Shown: in pieces, positions 62,067 to 64,000 of the stretch
Position numbering within the stretch: the first letter of the stretch is position 1
How the letters are laid out: each line of letters opens with the position of its first letter
Assembly: GCA_002633005.1 (NCBI GenBank)
Contig: NMRA01000493.1
Coordinates: 237,647-301,646, forward strand
Length of the DNA stretch: 64,000 nucleotides
Reading direction: 5' to 3'
From: Phoronis australis
Taxonomy: Eukaryota; Phoronida; Phoronidae
Notes under the pieces: generated by a model
Told to the model about the DNA's origin: nothing
Seen by the model: the letters and a program-made list of their open reading frames with translations, nothing else
Database searches by the model: none
Program-made: the position numbers and the translations under genes

Positions 62067-63949
62067 CTAGAAAGTTGAAACGTATACTCTTCAGTGAAGA
62101 AAAATTCAGAACAGTGCTCTTACAATTGCTGATCTCAGGAATTCTAGACACGGGGAGGAACAAAAAGGAGAACATGGCCGACATCTGAGGCCTTACTTAG
62201 CATGAAGTTGGTCTAAGACTGCAAGATTTCAAACAAGATAATTATATTCGGTCCATGGTTGTAATCACATTCAAGTTAAAGTGCTCATGACATTCAAGAC
62301 ACAAGTCTGTGTACTAGAGTATTTGGGCAATCCTATGACACGCATGACGTTCCTTGTCATGCCAATTTTCAAAGCATGCGATTGGTCTATTTTTGCTAAC
62401 TTTAGTGGTCTTGGAAACAGGGCTTGGAATGACCAATGACAAAACAGAGTGAAATTTTCCAGGTGACATATCACTCCACAAATAAATAAGCTTGTGTGGT
62501 AGAAATATTATTTGTGTTGTAAAATTTGACAAAAATAAATGTTTTTGCAAGAATAAAGTCTTATAAAAGAGGCAAAATATGAATGTATGAAAGAGGAAAT
62601 TGGAAACCAAATCAGAGGGAAACAAAACCATAAAGAGGAAATCCTCTTAAAAGAGGAAAGTTCTAAGCCCTGTGGGAACTGACGAATCACATAGCACGCC
62701 TTGAGTAATTTCCTAATTTCATGGGATTTGATTAGTCAATATTCTATGTGCGTTTTGAGTGAAGTCTGGCGGTCACAGGCTGTGACCTGATCCACAGTTT
62801 GGAGGTCACAGGCCGTGACCTGATCCAAAGTAATGCTAAGCAATTGATACACGCTGAAACACTTGATATGGGTGATATTGACGGCCTCAATGTATTGACG
62901 TCAATACACTGGCTGTGCTGTTTTCCGTAAATATTTTATTATCAATGAACTCTTATTATTAACCATGGTTATAATATATCATATAATTCACAAATATTCA
63001 AAGAAATGGTTGAAACAAGTTCATATTATAAAAATCTTTTAGGATAAATAACTAATTACCTGTGTGTGTACTTCAAATTTTTACAGGGATAGAACTTACT
63101 GTTGGAAGTATTCTGATTTTGCAAGTTACTGGAATACTGAGTTCATTCACGAGAGTTGTCAATATCTATAAACAAACAATAAACATAATGGTAAGCGCAG
63201 GTTTTAGTTCAAGAATCACTCAATGTAAGAATCAAAATGGAAAAAAGAAACTAGGATTAACAGTCAATAGAAACAAATTTTCTGCAAAAACTGAAATGGG
63301 GAAATCAATAGTACAGAATAGCAAAATTGACAAAAAATTTCCATTCTATGTATTTCATGTGAAATTAGCATTCCGGGTTTGGCTATTCAAAGCCCATAGG
63401 GGGTCATCAAACAATTATCTTTTCATCCAGGATCATAAATCATTTGTTAAGGTGTGTTTAGTTAAACAGTCCAACTGTGACAGTTGCAGGAATATGAGCA
63501 CATAATGAACTATTTTCACTGACAGTGCATATCAATTTGAAAAGGCCTATTGCGTGTGAACAACACCCATAACATACAATTGTCAGCAAAATTCCAATCC
63601 ACTAAGTGAATAAGTTACCCCCTCATAGCCCAAAATGAGGATCACCTACTCGACCATTCTAGAAAACAAAACAAAGATGGAGCTGCATGAAGCTTTTCTC
63701 ACCTTCCTAGTGTTGCTAAAAACCCGAGTTGAAACAGTATTGATAAGTTTAACATAATTGCATCAATGTACAATCATGTACCTGACTTAGTTATAGTCCA
63801 CTCCAGCAAGAAAAGTCAAAGAGCTAAGAAATGTGAGCAACTTGACGTATTGAAATTAAAGCACACATAAGACCACCATACTTCTAGAGGTGTTTATTAG
63901 CATTAAATTGGCCGTCATCATCTCCGCTGACCACATGAGCCAATTTTCA
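62067..63949. other. DUS2 intron towards upstream exons; palindromic motifs
   Basis: No further DUS2 exon was found up to 64000. Bases 62771-62828 hold two copies of a unit with the inverted repeat GGTCACAGGCYGTGACC followed by TGATCCA. Bases 62891-62908 are a perfect 18-bp palindrome TGTATTGACGTCAATACA centred on TGACGTCA. The frame at 63062-63505 shows no domain. Confidence 0.5.
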
Positions 63950-64000
63950 TGTGGGCGCATTAAAATTGCCACTAGGTGGCACAGCAGCAGTTGGATCTGT
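63950..64000 (+). repeat. partial unit of the CTCF-like repeat family, cut by the window end
   Basis: ATTAAAATTGCCACTAGGTG followed by GCACAGCAGCAGTTGGATCT matches units in 48720-50960. The core is near 63969. Confidence 0.75.

Noticed and set aside
63062-63505. 147-codon plus-strand frame
   Set aside because: Lys- and Asn-rich AT-biased sequence on the strand opposite DUS2, with no domain or splice context.

Overview
The window is animal nuclear DNA. Protein-coding exons are short, have consensus splice sites and sit far apart in a sea of transposons, minisatellites and dispersed repeats. The mix of elements (Polinton/Maverick, Kolobok with a THAP domain, Penelope-like, Ty3/gypsy, two LINE types, and short TIR elements) points to an invertebrate, most likely a marine one. 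I cannot name the species from sequence alone. There is no operon structure and no sign of bacterial or organelle DNA.

The one gene recognised with confidence is DUS2, the tRNA dihydrouridine synthase 2. Its last seven coding exons lie on the minus strand from 62066 down to a stop codon at 41586. All six splice junctions keep phase and together encode 285 residues: the end of the FMN barrel, the helical domain and the C-terminal double-stranded-RNA-binding domain. The 5' exons lie beyond base 64000. Its introns hold a Kolobok transposon with a LINE nested inside it, a 38-bp minisatellite, a TIR element carrying a tRNA-like segment, a 2.2-kb repeat block with CTCF-like core motifs, and a minisatellite that repeats the splice donor of one DUS2 exon.

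The most interesting locus is a 3.7-kb direct duplication (19753-23490 and 37434-41136). Each copy carries one exon for a small secreted cysteine-rich peptide (20599-20802 and 38135-38338). The non-coding DNA around the exon is almost identical between copies. The exon is about 90% identical, most of its changes alter amino acids, and all four mature-region cysteines are kept. That is the pattern of a rapidly diversifying secreted peptide. A repeat rich in CRE, TTACGTAA, CACGTG and nuclear-receptor half-site motifs lies just upstream of both copies.

Layout: 1-7450 holds dispersed repeats, hairpins and a 422-bp foldback. 7456-9979 is a broken, rearranged Polinton with capsid-like and polB-like fragments. 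10000-19000 is mostly empty, with a decayed acidic reading frame, a half foldback, a TIR element and a tandem repeat. 19017-23490 is duplication copy 1 with an upstream Polinton end. 23660-24310 is tandem repeat. 24962-25086 is an unidentified terminal exon. 25510-29610 is a 5'-truncated gypsy element on the minus strand. 29815-30180 is a Penelope-like fragment. 31200-36900 holds minisatellites, small TIR elements, a compact TATA-box gene (34382-34948) and a LINE tail. 36950-41136 is the regulatory repeat and duplication copy 2. 41586-64000 is DUS2 with its introns.
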